This document shows, piece after piece, positions 14,063-25,815 of a stretch of 64,000 nt of DNA; position 1 is the stretch's first letter, and every line of letters begins with the position of its first letter. The notes under the pieces were generated by a model. It ran no database searches, had not been told where the DNA came from, and worked only from the letters and a program-made list of their open reading frames with translations. Source of the stretch: Chrysoporthe austroafricana (lineage: Eukaryota > Ascomycota > Sordariomycetes > Diaporthales > Cryphonectriaceae). The position numbers and the translations under genes are program-made. The stretch covers positions 1,867,583 through 1,931,582 of the forward strand of contig JYIP02000002.1 of NCBI GenBank assembly GCA_001051155.2, in the 5' to 3' direction.

Positions 14063-15816
14063 ATGAATGATATCTTAGACATCGTCTGGGCCACTGTGGG
14101 CTCTGGACGCATTTTTACTGCTGCGGCCGTTCTCCTTGTCGCGTCGTGTGTCGCCGATTTCGTGAACAAGCCATCATACCCCAAGCATCTACCACGGGCT
14201 GGGTATGGGAATGGTTTTCTCGCCAGCGTCAAGACATTTTTCTTGACTCCATTTAGGTTCAAATCATGGGCCGAGGATTGTTACGAAAAGGTACGTCCAC
14301 TCCCTCGCGGAGTAGGGGCAACGCCGGCCTCTGAATCTATCAAGGTTGGATGGGCCTAGAGTTGACTATTTCCCGTTTCAGTATACCAAACATGATAAGT
14401 CCTGGGTCATCTCACCTGGACTAGCCCGCCGGTCCGCTATCGTCCTGCCCAGGTCACAGGCAAGGTGGTTGTTCGAGCAACCCGACAACATTGTCAGTTC
14501 CGACGAGGCGAGCAATGGCTCACTGTACGGCAAGTACAACTTTTTGGGCGACGCACATCCTAAGGACCACTTCAACAACATCATTATGCACCGCTACCTG
14601 GGCAAATGCCTTAACGAGCTGATTCCTGGCATGCAAGAGGACGTGATGGATACTATCGATGGCACCCTGGGACTTGATACGGGAAACTGGAAGAGCGTCA
14701 ACGTCTGGGAAACATGGCTCACGATCGTGCCTCGGGTGACAAACCGTATGATCGTTGGCAAGGACCTGAGCCGGAACCCAGAGGTCGTCAATGCCTTTGT
14801 TGACTACATCCATAATGTACATCGCAATATCGGCGTGCTGGATCTACTCGTCTGGACGCTTCACCGGCTTGTTGGCCCCTTTCTCGCGATTTCCATCAGA
14901 AAACATTACAATCGTGCTGCAAAACACACGATACCAGTTATCCAAAAGCGCCTGGATGACATGGAGAAAAAAGCGATTGACCCAAGCTTCAAGTGGACAG
15001 AGCCTGAGGACGCTATTACGTGGCACGTTCGCCAGGCGCGTGCAGAGAACAACGCGAAGGAGCTGAAGGCGTCGACCATCTCGCAGCGGCTACTGCTTGT
15101 CGAATTAGGATCCATCCACACCACAGCTATCACGGCACACAACGCACTAATCGATATCATGTCGTCGGACCCGGCCGATATCGAGGCGCTACGCGAGGAG
15201 GCCGTAAGAGTGTTCCAAGAAGAGAACCAGACATGGACGCAGGCTGGCCTCGCCAAGCTGGTACGCATCGACAGCGCCATCCGTGAGAGCCAGCGCCACA
15301 GCAACTTTGCTGTAACGCTTCTCGACCGGAAAGTAATCGCACGGGAGGGCATCACGAATGAAAGCCAGGGGTGGCATGCGCCGTGTGGGACAATGCTCAA
15401 CGTTAACTTGAATAGCCTGTTGCACGACCCAGAGCTGCATGAACACCCGAAGCGGTATGACCCGTTGCGATTTTCGCGGCCCTTGGAGACGGGTGGGGCG
15501 GATGAGAAGAAGAAGACAATGGTATCGACGAGCGACGAGCACCTGGTTTTTGGTCATGGCAAGCATGCTTGGTGAGTTGCGGTACCATATATTCGTCTCC
15601 AGCTCCCATGATATGGTCTAACGCTCTGTAAAAATCAGCCCTGGTCGTTTCTTTGTGGCTCCAGAGCTGAAGATGGCCATTACGCACATGCTAATTAACT
15701 ACGAGATCAAGCATCTCGTAGAGCGTCCGGCTTCGTTAACCATGGGCAACTTCATTCTCCCTCCCTTTAAAGCTCGTATTGAAGTTCGTAGACGGAAAGA
15801 AAATGATGCCGTATAA
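14063..15816 (+). CDS. Cytochrome P450 (P450-1), CYP7/oxysterol-hydroxylase-like fungal type
   Basis: Heme monooxygenase, probably ER-anchored by the N-terminal hydrophobic segment after MNDILDIVWATVG, and probably a tailoring oxidase of the cluster product. Three exons: 14063-14290, 14382-15571 and 15639-15816. Introns of 91 and 67 nt have GTACGT and GTGAGT donors. The I-helix shows SIHTTAITAHN, the K-helix ExxR is ESQR, and the heme loop FGHGKHACPGR is split by the second intron. The first in-frame ATG after an upstream stop is at 14063. The gene reads cleanly with no lesion. It shares its upstream region with the PKS-NRPS, so co-expression is likely. The substrate cannot be told from the sequence. 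Confidence 0.9.
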
Positions 15817-16254
15817 TTGTACTACTACCTAGGTAGATTTGCTACAAGCTACGTTAAATATAGCTTTTCTCTTCTAGATTCTTTCTTGTTCCAAAAAAAA
15901 AAATAGATTTTTATTTAACTTCTCAATGTTTCCATCTACCCGGCCGAGTATTCTCGGAGATAGTAGTATACCTAGGTATAAGTAGTTCGAGTAAAAGGAG
16001 CGAGAAAAATACCCCCAGCTACGGTCCAATGCTAGTGATCTTCAACCTGAGTCCGCCTTTTGACACGACGGACAGTTGCATATTTTCTGGCTAATCTCGA
16101 TGATATTCTTTGGCTCTCCGTGCTTCAGTAGTATCTGAGGCGGTTTCCAGGCATAGGATTCGGCCCCCTTCCGGCCCCAAAAAAACCCGACCTTGAACTA
16201 TCTAGAACAATCTCTTTCTAACTCTCTGCAATATCTCCGTCATCTTGTCTCTGT
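15817..16254. other. Convergent intergenic region, P450-1 / P450-2
   Basis: The 3' ends of two convergent genes face each other across 438 nt. The stretch is AT-rich, with an A-run near 15892-15902 and several CCTAGGTA-like words. No gene or terminator structure is recognisable. Confidence 0.4.
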
Positions 16255-17918
16255 CTAGACGCTCATATGCTTTTTGCGGATCTCGAACCAGATAACTGGC
16301 TGCTTCGCCAGATTGTCAAACTCACCAAGAATTGGCATCTTCCACTTCTTACTAGCAATTCGGATATCATAGCGCCACAACAGACCGGCAACAAGACCCA
16401 TCATCTGCTTTTCAGCAAAGACGCGGCCAGGACAGTGATTGATACCTCCACCAAACGGCTTCGTAGTCTTGGCGGCGCTCTCGCCCTCCCCTCCTAGGGC
16501 GGTATCCAGGAAGCGGCGTGCATGGAAACCATTCGGGTCAGGGTGGATCTTCTCGTTGAAGTGCATCAGACCACAGGGGATCGACACGACACCACCCTTC
16601 TCGAGGTGCCAGCTACGCCCGTCCTTGCCCGTCAGCTCCGTGGGGGCAACAACCTCGCGCACTGTGAGCGAGTTGTTGTGCATGCGCAGCGTCTCGAACC
16701 AAATGGACCGCATCAACGGCAGCTTTGATGGGATGATGGCCCGCAGCTCAGGCTTCGGCCCGTCTTCTCCGCTGGCGAGGGCGGCATCCAGGGCCTGCTG
16801 GTACCCGGCTTTCTTGATCTCTGTCAGCACCTCTTGCTGGACATCCGGTTCGGCGATTATATGGAGAAGTGCGAGGTAACTGGTTGGTATTGTGTTGAGG
16901 AGCGATCTGCGGTACCTGTCAGCTTCCGGTCCATCGCTGAGGCTCGGGGCAAGAGTGGTCTCACGCAGACATGAGCCGGGTATTGTCTGATCCCTGGCAC
17001 CGAACGCTTACTCCCTGACTTGTCAAATAGTCGATGCGTTCCCGGACGTATTCAGAAATGTCAGGTCTGTTATCAGCATCCGCGACCATTTCGCTAAAGA
17101 TCTGGATCAACCGGTCTTGTGCGGCGTACGGCTTGGGAACCAACCACCTTGGAGCTTGGAATAGCATCTGCCAAAACCCATCTCGGATCATGACGGTTAA
17201 ATCGTCCATCATCTGGGGGTTCATCTGCTCGGTGGTCTTGCCGTAAATAGTGGCACATATCGATTTTCCTAGCATATCGATGAATAGCTTGAGACCATCG
17301 ACCCGCACGGCCCCGGACTCAGATGCGGCAATGTCATCGTCGAGCTTTTTGAACCAATATTCGATCCTACCAAGGTATAGGTCTGTGAGGACGCTGTTCT
17401 TCACCGGGTCCAGCAGCCAGTCGAGGTCAATGCGGTGCCATTCTGGCTTGACGTTCCACATCAGATCGGCATCCGAGGCGCTGAATCCCCAGATGTATTG
17501 GTATATAAATCGCACGAAACCCTTGATGTTGAGCGACGTGTTGTTACGGTGCACGGCCGCACAGTCAGCTGGGTCGCTGAAGATGTAGTGCTTACGCCCG
17601 CCCATGAGAATCGAGAACGGTTTTTATTGTTTTTGTGGCTAAAAGCGCAATCAGCAGCTCAGATTGGGGAACGAGGCATACTATAGTCGCTTACAAAGCT
17701 TCTAGGAGAAAGGTGCGTTTGTCAACGGCAAAGCGAACGGCATGGCCGAGAAAAGGAATCCAATGCGGAATCAAGCGTGGCTCATCCTTGCGGGTTGAGC
17801 CTCCGACTGTGAACTTCAAGGTGAACGTGTAAAGCAAAATGATCCCGGTCACGATGTAAATCTGATTGAGAGTAATGAATGGGGGCAAGAGCGCCGGCAT
17901 GGGTGTTGGTGCCTCCAT
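16255..17918 (-). CDS. Cytochrome P450 (P450-2), frame interrupted
   Basis: Heme monooxygenase with an N-terminal membrane anchor ([19 protein letters not shown]). ExxR is ETLR and the heme loop is [11 protein letters not shown]. The C-terminal part (16255-16910) and the middle part (17000-17605) are well conserved. Two junctions do not join in frame. The intron that starts at GTAAGC near 17694 ends at a TTTTAG acceptor, but the next exon is one base out in the A5 run at 17621-17625. Near 16992 the frame also shifts by one, in a GGG run. That second junction could instead be a 64-nt intron with a weak GTGCCA donor. Either the gene is decaying or the assembly has homopolymer errors. It pairs head-to-head with P450-3 and likely has a tailoring role. 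Confidence 0.8.
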
Positions 17919-18412
17919 GGTGTGTAGAATTTCAAGGTAACGTGGTCGCAGACAGATTACTCGAATAAATTGAATCTACTTAGCTGAAAATAATTTACGA
18001 ACTCGTCTCTGGACGAATATTTGGTATAAGGCCTCGGAGCTTTTCTACTTTGTCCGAGAAGACATCTTGTAACGCAGCATTGGACCACCCTACTCGGGAG
18101 TCCGATTACACGCCCACGAAGCGTGTCCGAACTCCAGACTTACCTTCGGAGAAAGACCAATAATTCCTTGTGATACACTGACAATCTCTCGATGTCATCA
18201 GAATTTGGCTAGTTTGTTTAGCATACTTGAGACTTCATCCAAGGTACGTAGATAGGTAGGTCTGCTTACCTATGCAGGTAGTCGCTCAATGTTCAACCAT
18301 GAAGTGCTCTGATTCCATTCTGCCTCGATTCTCAATCATGAATCCATCCGTCTCTCACAGTTGAACATTCACCATACGGACCCAGTTCCAGCAATCAATT
18401 TAGCAAGTAGCA
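17919..18412. promoter_or_regulatory. Divergent promoter, P450-2 / P450-3
   Basis: Shared 494-nt upstream region with no gene inside. It contains TGTCCGA at 18051-18057 and 18124-18130, the motif that recurs in other cluster promoters. Further TCGGA/TCCGA words lie at 18034, 18100 and 18146. This suggests control by a zinc-cluster type regulator, which is not encoded in the window. Confidence 0.5.
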
Positions 18413-20373
18413 ATGGCAGATCTCCCGCTCATGTACAACCTGGTGAAGTTGGTATCGTGGATGCAGATGGCAGTGTATCTAGGAAGTATGGTAAGTTCTC
18501 AGCGACGCCACTGTTCTTCAAATAATGTCATACCTGTTGTTCTTAATTGTCCGTTATGTTGTTGGTCGACTAATCCTTGGCTGTTACCAATGTAGGCAGC
18601 ACTGTACTTTGCTGCTCGCTCAGTGTACCGACTCACTTTCCATCCTCTGTCCCGGTTCCCAGGACCAAAAATTGCTGCGATTACTGATGTTTGGTATGCA
18701 TACCACTGGATCTTGGGCCGCTATCCATGGGACATTGAAGAGATGCATATGATGTACGGCGATGTTGTACGGATAGGTCCAAACGAGCTCACCTTTGCCA
18801 CAGTGCAAAGCTTCAACGGTGTGTCCACACAGTTCTGAGACGGCCGCATCACCCTACCACCATTTTTAAAAGAGATCTATAGATTCTGACTATCTTATCA
18901 AGACATTTACGGTCACTCAAACAAGGACCGTCAGGCTTTTATCAATCGAACATTCTATGAGCATGGCCAGCCGGAACCTGGCGTGGTGGCAGAGCGTTCA
19001 CCTGAGAAGCATCGAGATACACGACGACTATTATCTCATGGATTTGGAGCCAAAGCTTTGAAGGACCAGGAGGATGTGTTACTCCGACACTGCGACCTCT
19101 TCATCTCCCAGCTTCGCAAACACAGCGCCACATCATCGAATGGGCTGAACATAAAGGACGTAAGTTAGCATCAATTCAGGGCGGTCATCTAAATAGAGGC
19201 TAATCGGTTCATGTGTAGTGGTCTAGCTGGTTGAGTTTTGATATCATCGGGGAACTGGCCTTCGGGGAGTCGTTCGGAGCAGTGGCATCAGGTAGGTACA
19301 GAAGAAACACCTACCCATGGAAGCCATTGAGAACAATATCGAACCACAATTGAAAGTGCCATGTCCTGTCTCGCTCACATGCCCATCTAGCCAAACCCCA
19401 TTTCTGGGTGTCTACAATCCACGACGGTGCTTTCCTCGTCACTCTATTCGAGGTGGCGCGCAGGCTCCCGCTGGCCTGGCCCTTCATCCTCCTCTCCATC
19501 CCGCGCGGTTTCAAGAAAAAGTTCGACCTCTTCCTCCATTACTCCAAGGAACAGGTCCGCAAGCGCGTAGCTCGCCAGTCCACCATTACCAGCACCGACT
19601 TCTTCTCTAATCTGCTCTCTGAGAAGGCCGCGGCTCAAAATGTGTCCGAGGACTGGCTTATAGCCCAAGCCAACGTGCTTGTTATTGCGGGCTCCGACAC
19701 GACCGCAACTGCATTGGCCACTATCGTCTACTTCCTGACGCAACACCCCCAGCAGCTCCGCCGGCTGCAACATGAGATTAGAACCGCGTTTAATGACGAA
19801 GATGAGATTAATGATTCCGCGTTGCAGTCACTGCCGTACTTGGCTGCCGTTATTGAGGAGGCACTGCGCATCTTTCCTCCTACTGCATTTGGATTGCCCC
19901 GAATCAGTCCCGGTGCAACTATTGACGGACACTTCGTCCCGCCAGGGGTAAGTAAAAGAATATTTCATGCTAGTATATTTCTAACATACACATGGAGACT
20001 AACTGACAACAAAAAGATAACCGTGTCTACCTCCTCGTGGGCAACGACGAGGCGGGAGAAGTACTGGCAGAGCCCCAGGACTTTTGTCCCAGAGCGGTTC
20101 CTCCCACCAACACACCCCCTTTATGACGAAAGGTTCAAGAATGATAAAAAAGGGGCGACCAGACCATTTTCACTAGGGCCGAGAGGCTGCCTAGGAATCA
20201 ACTTGGCTTACATGGAGATGCGGCTGACTTTGGCTAAGCTGGCTTGGACATTTGACATGAGAGCTGACAAGGGCACCAAGACTGTGGATTGGGAGGAGGA
20301 CGCGCGGTTCGAGGGATTTTGGAATATTCCTTCTCCTTTCATCCATTTTGATGCCAGAGCAGAAGGGGAGTAA
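18413..20373 (+). CDS. Cytochrome P450 (P450-3), isotrichodermin hydroxylase-like
   Basis: Heme monooxygenase of the CYP65-like type, with the proline-rich [11 protein letters not shown] after the anchor, the I-helix [10 protein letters not shown], ExxR as EEALR and the heme loop [10 protein letters not shown]. Exons are separated by introns with good donors at about 18491 (GTAAGT), 18820 (GTGTGT), 19159 (GTAAGT), 19292 (GTAGGT) and 19949 (GTAAGT), all joining in frame. No stop or frameshift was found, so this copy looks functional. It shares a promoter with P450-2 and is a probable tailoring oxidase of the same metabolite. Confidence 0.9.
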
Positions 20374-20828
20374 AGCAACAAGTACCTGGTATTTTATCAT
20401 AAATGTAGGGCCCTGCGACCAATCCTGACCCCGAGGGTGCAAACGTATGGTGGCAGTTCCGGAAATTTATTTTTGACGGTTACATATACATGTGTGGTCT
20501 TGGAATACTCAAAGTATCAGTGATGTGAAATAGTGCAAATTATTTAGGCACTTACGAAAGATGGGGCCTGGGGCGGGGGTTGCCCACTATGATGTTCGTA
20601 GCCATCTAAATACAAAGACAGCAGAGAAAAACATATTGCAGCACTGGGCATAATAGCTGACGGTTGAGGGACAAGGCAATAGAGTCTTCGAGACATGAAA
20701 TTTCAGAACAGCATACATTCAGATAGGGAAGTCTGTATGTATCCTCTAAATTGGGTTGTCTTGCTGAACACCAAGCACTGGACTCCCAAACCCATGGGTT
20801 GAAGCCGAAGGTATCTAGCCTTCGCTCT
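20374..20828. other. Convergent intergenic region, P450-3 / Diels-Alderase
   Basis: There are 455 nt between convergent gene ends. No reading frame of substance, no repeat and no RNA gene was seen. It presumably holds both 3' UTRs. Confidence 0.4.
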
Positions 20829-22097
20829 TCAATAGCCAGTCAAGGAAGCCTTGATTCGATAGTACCAATAGGCAGCCCAAACATAGATCGCAGGCACCTT
20901 CAAGCCAGCGACATCAACTGATTCATTGAAGAATATCCCATGGTAGACATCGTCCCCAATCTCCCCACCCGCCAGTGTTCCAACGTAAGCGACCCCACCA
21001 GAGGCATCACCCAGATCGAATTCAAACTCCAAGTTCCGGAGAGTCAGAGTAAACTCCCAGCGTCTCTGAGCCCGGGGGTCTACCAGCGTCACAACATACC
21101 CCTTCGCCGCACCCTGCCGATGGCTGCCGCTGCCCCCATCTGCCGCCACTAGCTTCCCGCCAGCCATTGAAGCACGATATTCGACGTATGATTCATCCTG
21201 GTCTGCCTCCTCGGAGAATGATGGGCCGCTGCGTTTTGCCTCGAAGATGGCCTTGCCGTTCCATGCCAGAAAGGCCGAGGGGTACAAGACGCCCCCTTCA
21301 CTGTTTCGCGACGTCGGTGCCCAGTACGTGAGAACATATGGCCCTGCAACAGCCCGCAGCGCCTGCCACCCCTGCAGTGCGTCGAGCCAGCCTCGTCCGG
21401 CCCACCAACGTTCGTGACCACCCATACCGTCCCACCGCAGACGTTCGCCGTCCAGCACGAGATCCACGACGGCACGACCAGCGGGGATGACTTCCCCCCA
21501 ATGAAGGCTGGGGGCATTGAATGTCGAGTCTTCTGAGGTAGTGCGGGGGGTGGTCATCGAGCGGATACTGATGGACCCCTGGACACGTGGTGTGTTGATC
21601 TCTATAGTAGCGAGAGAATTGTCTGCAGCGACGGAAAAGGTGTACGAATGTGTGGTCGACTTAGACAAAGACCAGACCCCGGTTGTGCCGCGGTCTGGAC
21701 ACACGTCTACGTCGGCGTGTGAGAGGTAGTCGACAAGGGACCAGGTCGACCCGTTGGGAAACACAGCGTCCAGGGATAGACGGAGGTTTCCGGGGCCTAG
21801 GAATGCGTACGTTGCATCGTGGTAAAAGCCAAGTAAGAGACCTGATGTACCGCTCGAGGAAGTGGCGTCGAACGCCCACTGCTCACCTGTCGATGCATTC
21901 AGCCCAGCTGTAAATCTTGGGGCAGCTAATTGTGAGGTGGTTGCGTCTGAGGCGATTGGAACAGGTCCATGTAACAGAGGCTCCAATGCTGTGAACGAGC
22001 TGCTGGTACAGGAGGATTTAGAGAACGACGATGATAGGGTATGCTGCTGCCTGGGCTGGAGAGCTTGCGCCCAAGCAAGAACCGTTGACGTGAGCAT
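20829..22097 (-). CDS. Lipocalin-like Diels-Alderase (CcsF/PyiF/MycB/Fsa2-type pericyclase)
   Basis: Single-exon gene for 422 residues. The sequence pattern (two beta-rich lipocalin/CrtC-like halves, Trp-rich stretches such as GGHERWWAGRGW, and VYVWAAYWYY-like C-terminal aromatics) matches the fungal pericyclases found next to PKS-NRPS genes. These enzymes catalyse an intramolecular [4+2] cycloaddition of the linear polyene, in cytochalasans giving the isoindolone-fused macrocycle. The short N-terminal hydrophobic segment MLTSTVLAWAQA could be a weak signal peptide. The frame is intact. The gene is divergent from the trans-ER. The family call rests on recognition by eye; the exact cycloaddition is inference. 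Confidence 0.75.
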   Translation of the reverse strand: MLTSTVLAWAQALQPRQQHTLSSSFSKSSCTSSSFTALEPLLHGPVPIASDATTSQLAAPRFTAGLNASTGEQWAFDATSSSGTSGLLLGFYHDATYAFLGPGNLRLSLDAVFPNGSTWSLVDYLSHADVDVCPDRGTTGVWSLSKSTTHSYTFSVAADNSLATIEINTPRVQGSISIRSMTTPRTTSEDSTFNAPSLHWGEVIPAGRAVVDLVLDGERLRWDGMGGHERWWAGRGWLDALQGWQALRAVAGPYVLTYWAPTSRNSEGGVLYPSAFLAWNGKAIFEAKRSGPSFSEEADQDESYVEYRASMAGGKLVAADGGSGSHRQGAAKGYVVTLVDPRAQRRWEFTLTLRNLEFEFDLGDASGGVAYVGTLAGGEIGDDVYHGIFFNESVDVAGLKVPAIYVWAAYWYYRIKASLTGY

Positions 22098-22484
22098 TAT
22101 TCTTTTCAGATTAGTTCGCGGTGAGTCATAAGATACCAGAATCGCGAATTCTTAAGATTACCATCGAATTCAAACCTATACAAGAAGCGGGATATTAAGT
22201 ACAGTCTAGCTGGGCTAATTCCGGAGTGTGTGTGGGTGGGTGGTGCTGATGCAGATGCTCCCTAGGTAGTCTCCGAGTGACCTGCAAGATGTCCGAACAT
22301 CACGTCCAAAATATCCGGCTCATGACAGGCAACGTAAAGAGCGTCTGCAGCCACTTTAGCCCTGGCCCGTGGTTGATACCGAGCGACTTCGTCATTTCTC
22401 CTAGGCAGAGTTGTTGAGACTATTCTATGACAAAACACTTTCCAAAACTCAATCATCTCTTTATCCCAGGGACAGGAGTATACA
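22098..22484. promoter_or_regulatory. Divergent promoter, Diels-Alderase / trans-ER
   Basis: Shared 387-nt upstream region. It holds TGTCCGAACA at 22290-22299. Its 12-base context GATGTCCGAACA is repeated exactly in the promoter at 25.58 kb. The decamer is close to palindromic. No gene is present. Confidence 0.5.
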
Positions 22485-23741
22485 ATGGACTTGATAGAGT
22501 ACCATCTACCAGTTGGCTTTAATCCCCCGTGTGTTAAGCTCCCAAGGAGCAACCAAACAGCTATTGTGCAAGACGCCGAGGGAAAGGCCACCATCCGAGA
22601 TGATCAATCCCTCCCTGTGTTGCAGCCACACCAGGTCCTCGTCAAGACTGTAGCAGTTTCAATTAACCCCTGCGACTGGAAGATGCCAAGCAAGTTCCCA
22701 ACAGAGGGTGCCCAGATCGGCTGTGACTTCACCGGCACTGTGATAGCCATCGGGCCGGGTGCCAAACAGCGATGGAACGGCAAGCTCACGCTTGGTGACC
22801 TCGTGTGTGGTGGTGTCCATGGGTCTAATCCCATCGACAAAGAGTCGTCCTCGTTCGCTGAGTATGTGGCTGCGCATGGCGACCTGCTCTTCCGCGTACC
22901 CTCGCACGTGAGCTGGGAAGCTGGGGCTGTTTTGGGCGCAACATCTGTGTCGACATTGAGTATTGTCTTTGATAAGTCCCTCCGGCTTACGGGGACACCG
23001 GACAAGCCCTTGTTAGGAGAGGAGCCATTTTATGTTTTGGTCTACGGGGGAAGCACGTCCACCGGCACGCTCGCGATCCAACTACTGAAACTGCTAGTGA
23101 AATCCCTTTCCATACATGTTTACAGCCCCCTACCACGTAGGTAAGAGCGTCTCATCCTTTTTCTTTTAGGTCTGGCTATACCCCGATCACAACCTGCTCC
23201 CCGCGTAACTTTAAGCTCGTCCTTGACTACGGAGCTGCGGCAGCCTTCGACTACCGCTCGCCAACCTGTGTCGACGACATACGAAGCCTCACAAGCCGTT
23301 CGCTCTCCCGTATCCTGGATGTTATCACAGATGCAAGATCACAGACTGTCTGCGGAAATGTCTTTGGTCGCGCCGGTGGCATGTATGCCGTGCTCGAGCT
23401 TCCTGGCCCGGAGAGCCCCGTTGCGAAACGACGTACCGTTAAAACGGACATGGTCGTTGGGCTGGCGGCTAGCGGCAAGGAGATTGCACTGTCTGGTGGT
23501 TATGAGAGAGCGGCTGATCCTCGACTGCGGGAGAGGGCTGCGCACGATTTCGGCGTTTTGCAACGGCTGCTGGATGAGGGCAAGCTGCGGCCTCATCCTG
23601 CGAAGGTTATTGCGCCTGGGGGGTTCCCCGGGATCTTGGAGGGCTTTGAGAGTTTTGCGGGACGAGGGAACGAGTGGAGAGAAGCTCGTTGTTTTCCTAG
23701 ATCAGGAGGTTGAGAATATCTACTTCAAAGAGAAAAAGTAA
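22485..23741 (+). CDS. Trans-acting enoyl reductase (LovC/CcsC-type), frameshifted near the C-terminus
   Basis: Zinc-independent medium-chain dehydrogenase that supplies enoyl reduction in trans to a PKS-NRPS lacking an ER. The N-terminal GroES-like half ([21 protein letters not shown]) is followed by a Rossmann half starting at [17 protein letters not shown] single intron separates the halves, with acceptor TTTTAG at 23164-23169. The only donor that keeps the frame is an atypical GC (GCTAGT, about 23093). Near the 3' end a T4 run at 23653-23656 shifts the frame by one. The conserved C-terminal SGEKLV motif lies in the other frame and runs to a TAA at 23741. The gene may be inactive, or the T-run may be a sequencing error. 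It is divergent from the Diels-Alderase. Confidence 0.82.
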
Positions 23742-23904
23742 ATTATATTTACGCTGAACAAAACCCGTTTCCGTATAGTAAGGGGTATATATCAACGAGA
23801 TATAAGCTATGGAGGGGTATGATTAGTCTTAAAATTGTAGACTGAGAGAGCAGAATGTACAAAGTTAGCAGTCAAGTGCTTATAACTTCGCAAGTCAACT
23901 GTAA

Positions 23905-25329
23905 TTATATACGTTCATAGTCCTGAGACTCATTGCTGCCCAAGTCATCAGACCCAACAGAAGAGTTTAAATGCTGGTTTAAGAAGGCGAATGTTCTCTG
24001 CGCGGCGAGGCCGACGGCCCCAATCTTAGCCTGCAAGCCGCCTTCTTCCGGTTTGGATGCAATCCAAACACTTTTGTTCCCACCAGAAACCTCCGTAAGC
24101 CCATCATAAATAAGTCTAGCATCGGTTCCCGGTTTCAGATAGAGCGACTGGCCGGCACTCGATACCAGCACCGGACACTTGACCCTGGACAGGAAGCTCG
24201 AATCGCCCTCCAGGCGATAAGTATATCGACGCGTCTGCAGCAGCGCCCGTGTAGGCGACGAAGCACCCATCAGCCACTGCACTAAATTCACCTCCCAGGC
24301 GGTGCGAAAGTCCACAGCCATGACTGCCCGCATCAACCCATCGATCACAGAGCTAGGGACCCACCCGCACGCCCACAGCCAGAGGAGACCAGAGAATGTG
24401 GTTCCCATGTGCGAAGTTGCGAAATCGTACATGTCGAAAAAGGGATCTAGGGCGACGCAAGCTGCCACGCGCGAGTCCGCTGCTGCTCGCAAGGCATAGT
24501 ACCCTCCCATCGACGCCCCGGCCACGGCGATCCGCGAGAGGTCGAGGCGATACAGCTCGGGATCCCGTGCCATCAGCTCTTCCATATAGTCAATCACATA
24601 TCCGATGACATGTTCCCAGTCCGGGCGCGACCGCAGTTTCGTATCCGTGCTTTGCCTGCGCAGCACGCTGCCCTGGCCCGGCCCGTCGAAGGTGATGACG
24701 GCGTACCCAAGCGCAGGCCCTGTGGCCGCGTAGACGTAGTACAGTTCTTCTTTTGACGAGTCCGCACCGCCTAGATGCAGCAGAACCGGGCTTTTGGCTG
24801 CCCCGGATCGAGCGGCTGGTGTATACAAATACCCCGGTAGCGTCACGCCAGACTCGAAGGGAATATCGAGGGCCGTGGCGACCACGCCATCCAGAAATCC
24901 CATGGCTTTGCGAAATGCTGCTTCGGAGCTGGCTGCTGCCCTTGGCACGCGTGATTCGGGGTTGCGCCGGTCTAAATCCACGAACATGTAGGCTGATGCC
25001 CTGAAGTAGTTGGACGCGCGCAGATAAGCCCGGCGGGCTGAGACAACGTCACGCGGGGCATGGCAGTCTGGTTGGGGCTGTGATTGTGATTGTGTCGTAG
25101 TTGGGGCTTCAGTTTCCGCTTCTGATTCTTCTGCTTCTGCTTCTTTCGCTAGCTGTAAGGCCTTCTCAGCTTGTGTGTACCAGGCTCGGTGCCAGCTTTC
25201 CGGGTCGCAGTCACGGATCTGCGACTGAGCCACGAGGCATTCGGCTATCTCAGCGCCTTCGAAGGGTGCTGCTGAGAGTATGCGGATAAATTCGAAATTG
25301 AAAAACTCAGATTTGAAGAACTAGTGCAT
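23905..25329 (-). CDS. Alpha/beta hydrolase (CcsE/PyiE-like), stop at codon 3
   Basis: Serine-hydrolase-fold protein with nucleophile elbow GASMGGYYALRAA and an oxyanion region around VLLHLGGADSSKEE. It resembles the hydrolases required in cytochalasan clusters (CcsE, PyiE), thought to act on the released amino-aldehyde or pyrrolinone intermediate. The reading frame is open from 25320 down to the stop and includes a typical start-proximal stretch rich in Phe (FFKSEFFNFEF). The only upstream ATG (25327-25329) is followed after one codon by TAG (25321-25323). Either this is a nonsense mutation, or the TAG is the 3' end of an intron whose first exon I could not find. The next in-frame ATG lies well inside the protein. 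The linker holds a Ser/Gln/Pro-rich run. Confidence 0.8.
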
Positions 25330-25815
25330 GGCTTTGTCGATAACCGCACTCTTAGTGAACAGTTGAAGCGCTTAACTTTGAATGTTTTCTTAATGCTGCG
25401 CCGGGGGAGGGGAACAAATTTTCTGATATTGTTTCCGGCGTCTAAAATGTCGATTCTCTTAACTTCATCAATCAGAACAAATATAGTGCTTTCAACTCTA
25501 ATTGCAAAGTGCAGGTAGTTCGGATATGAGAAACCTTGGTCGGACAGTCAGGATTGAATAATATTGGCTCGAAGATGATGTCCGAACAGCAACGCTCCGA
25601 AGAAGTACCCCATCTTAGCGTGCCCCCAACAAACGAAGGTACAGTTGCCAGTACATACATCGGTGCTATTCCGGGAAATCACTAAGACGTACAAAGGTCA
25701 GGAAAGCCACGTTGTTCAAGGCTCACTCGACTATGGATTTACACCCCAAGTCGCCTCTCAAAGTGACCAATTCCTAGACGCGACATCGAATAATTTACAA
25801 GACCCAGAAAGCACA
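25330..25815. promoter_or_regulatory. Divergent promoter, hydrolase / membrane protein
   Basis: Shared 486-nt upstream region. It has TGTCCGA on the plus strand at 25579-25585 (in TGTCCGAACAG) and on the minus strand at 25540-25546. Apart from short unsupported reading frames no gene is seen. Confidence 0.5.
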
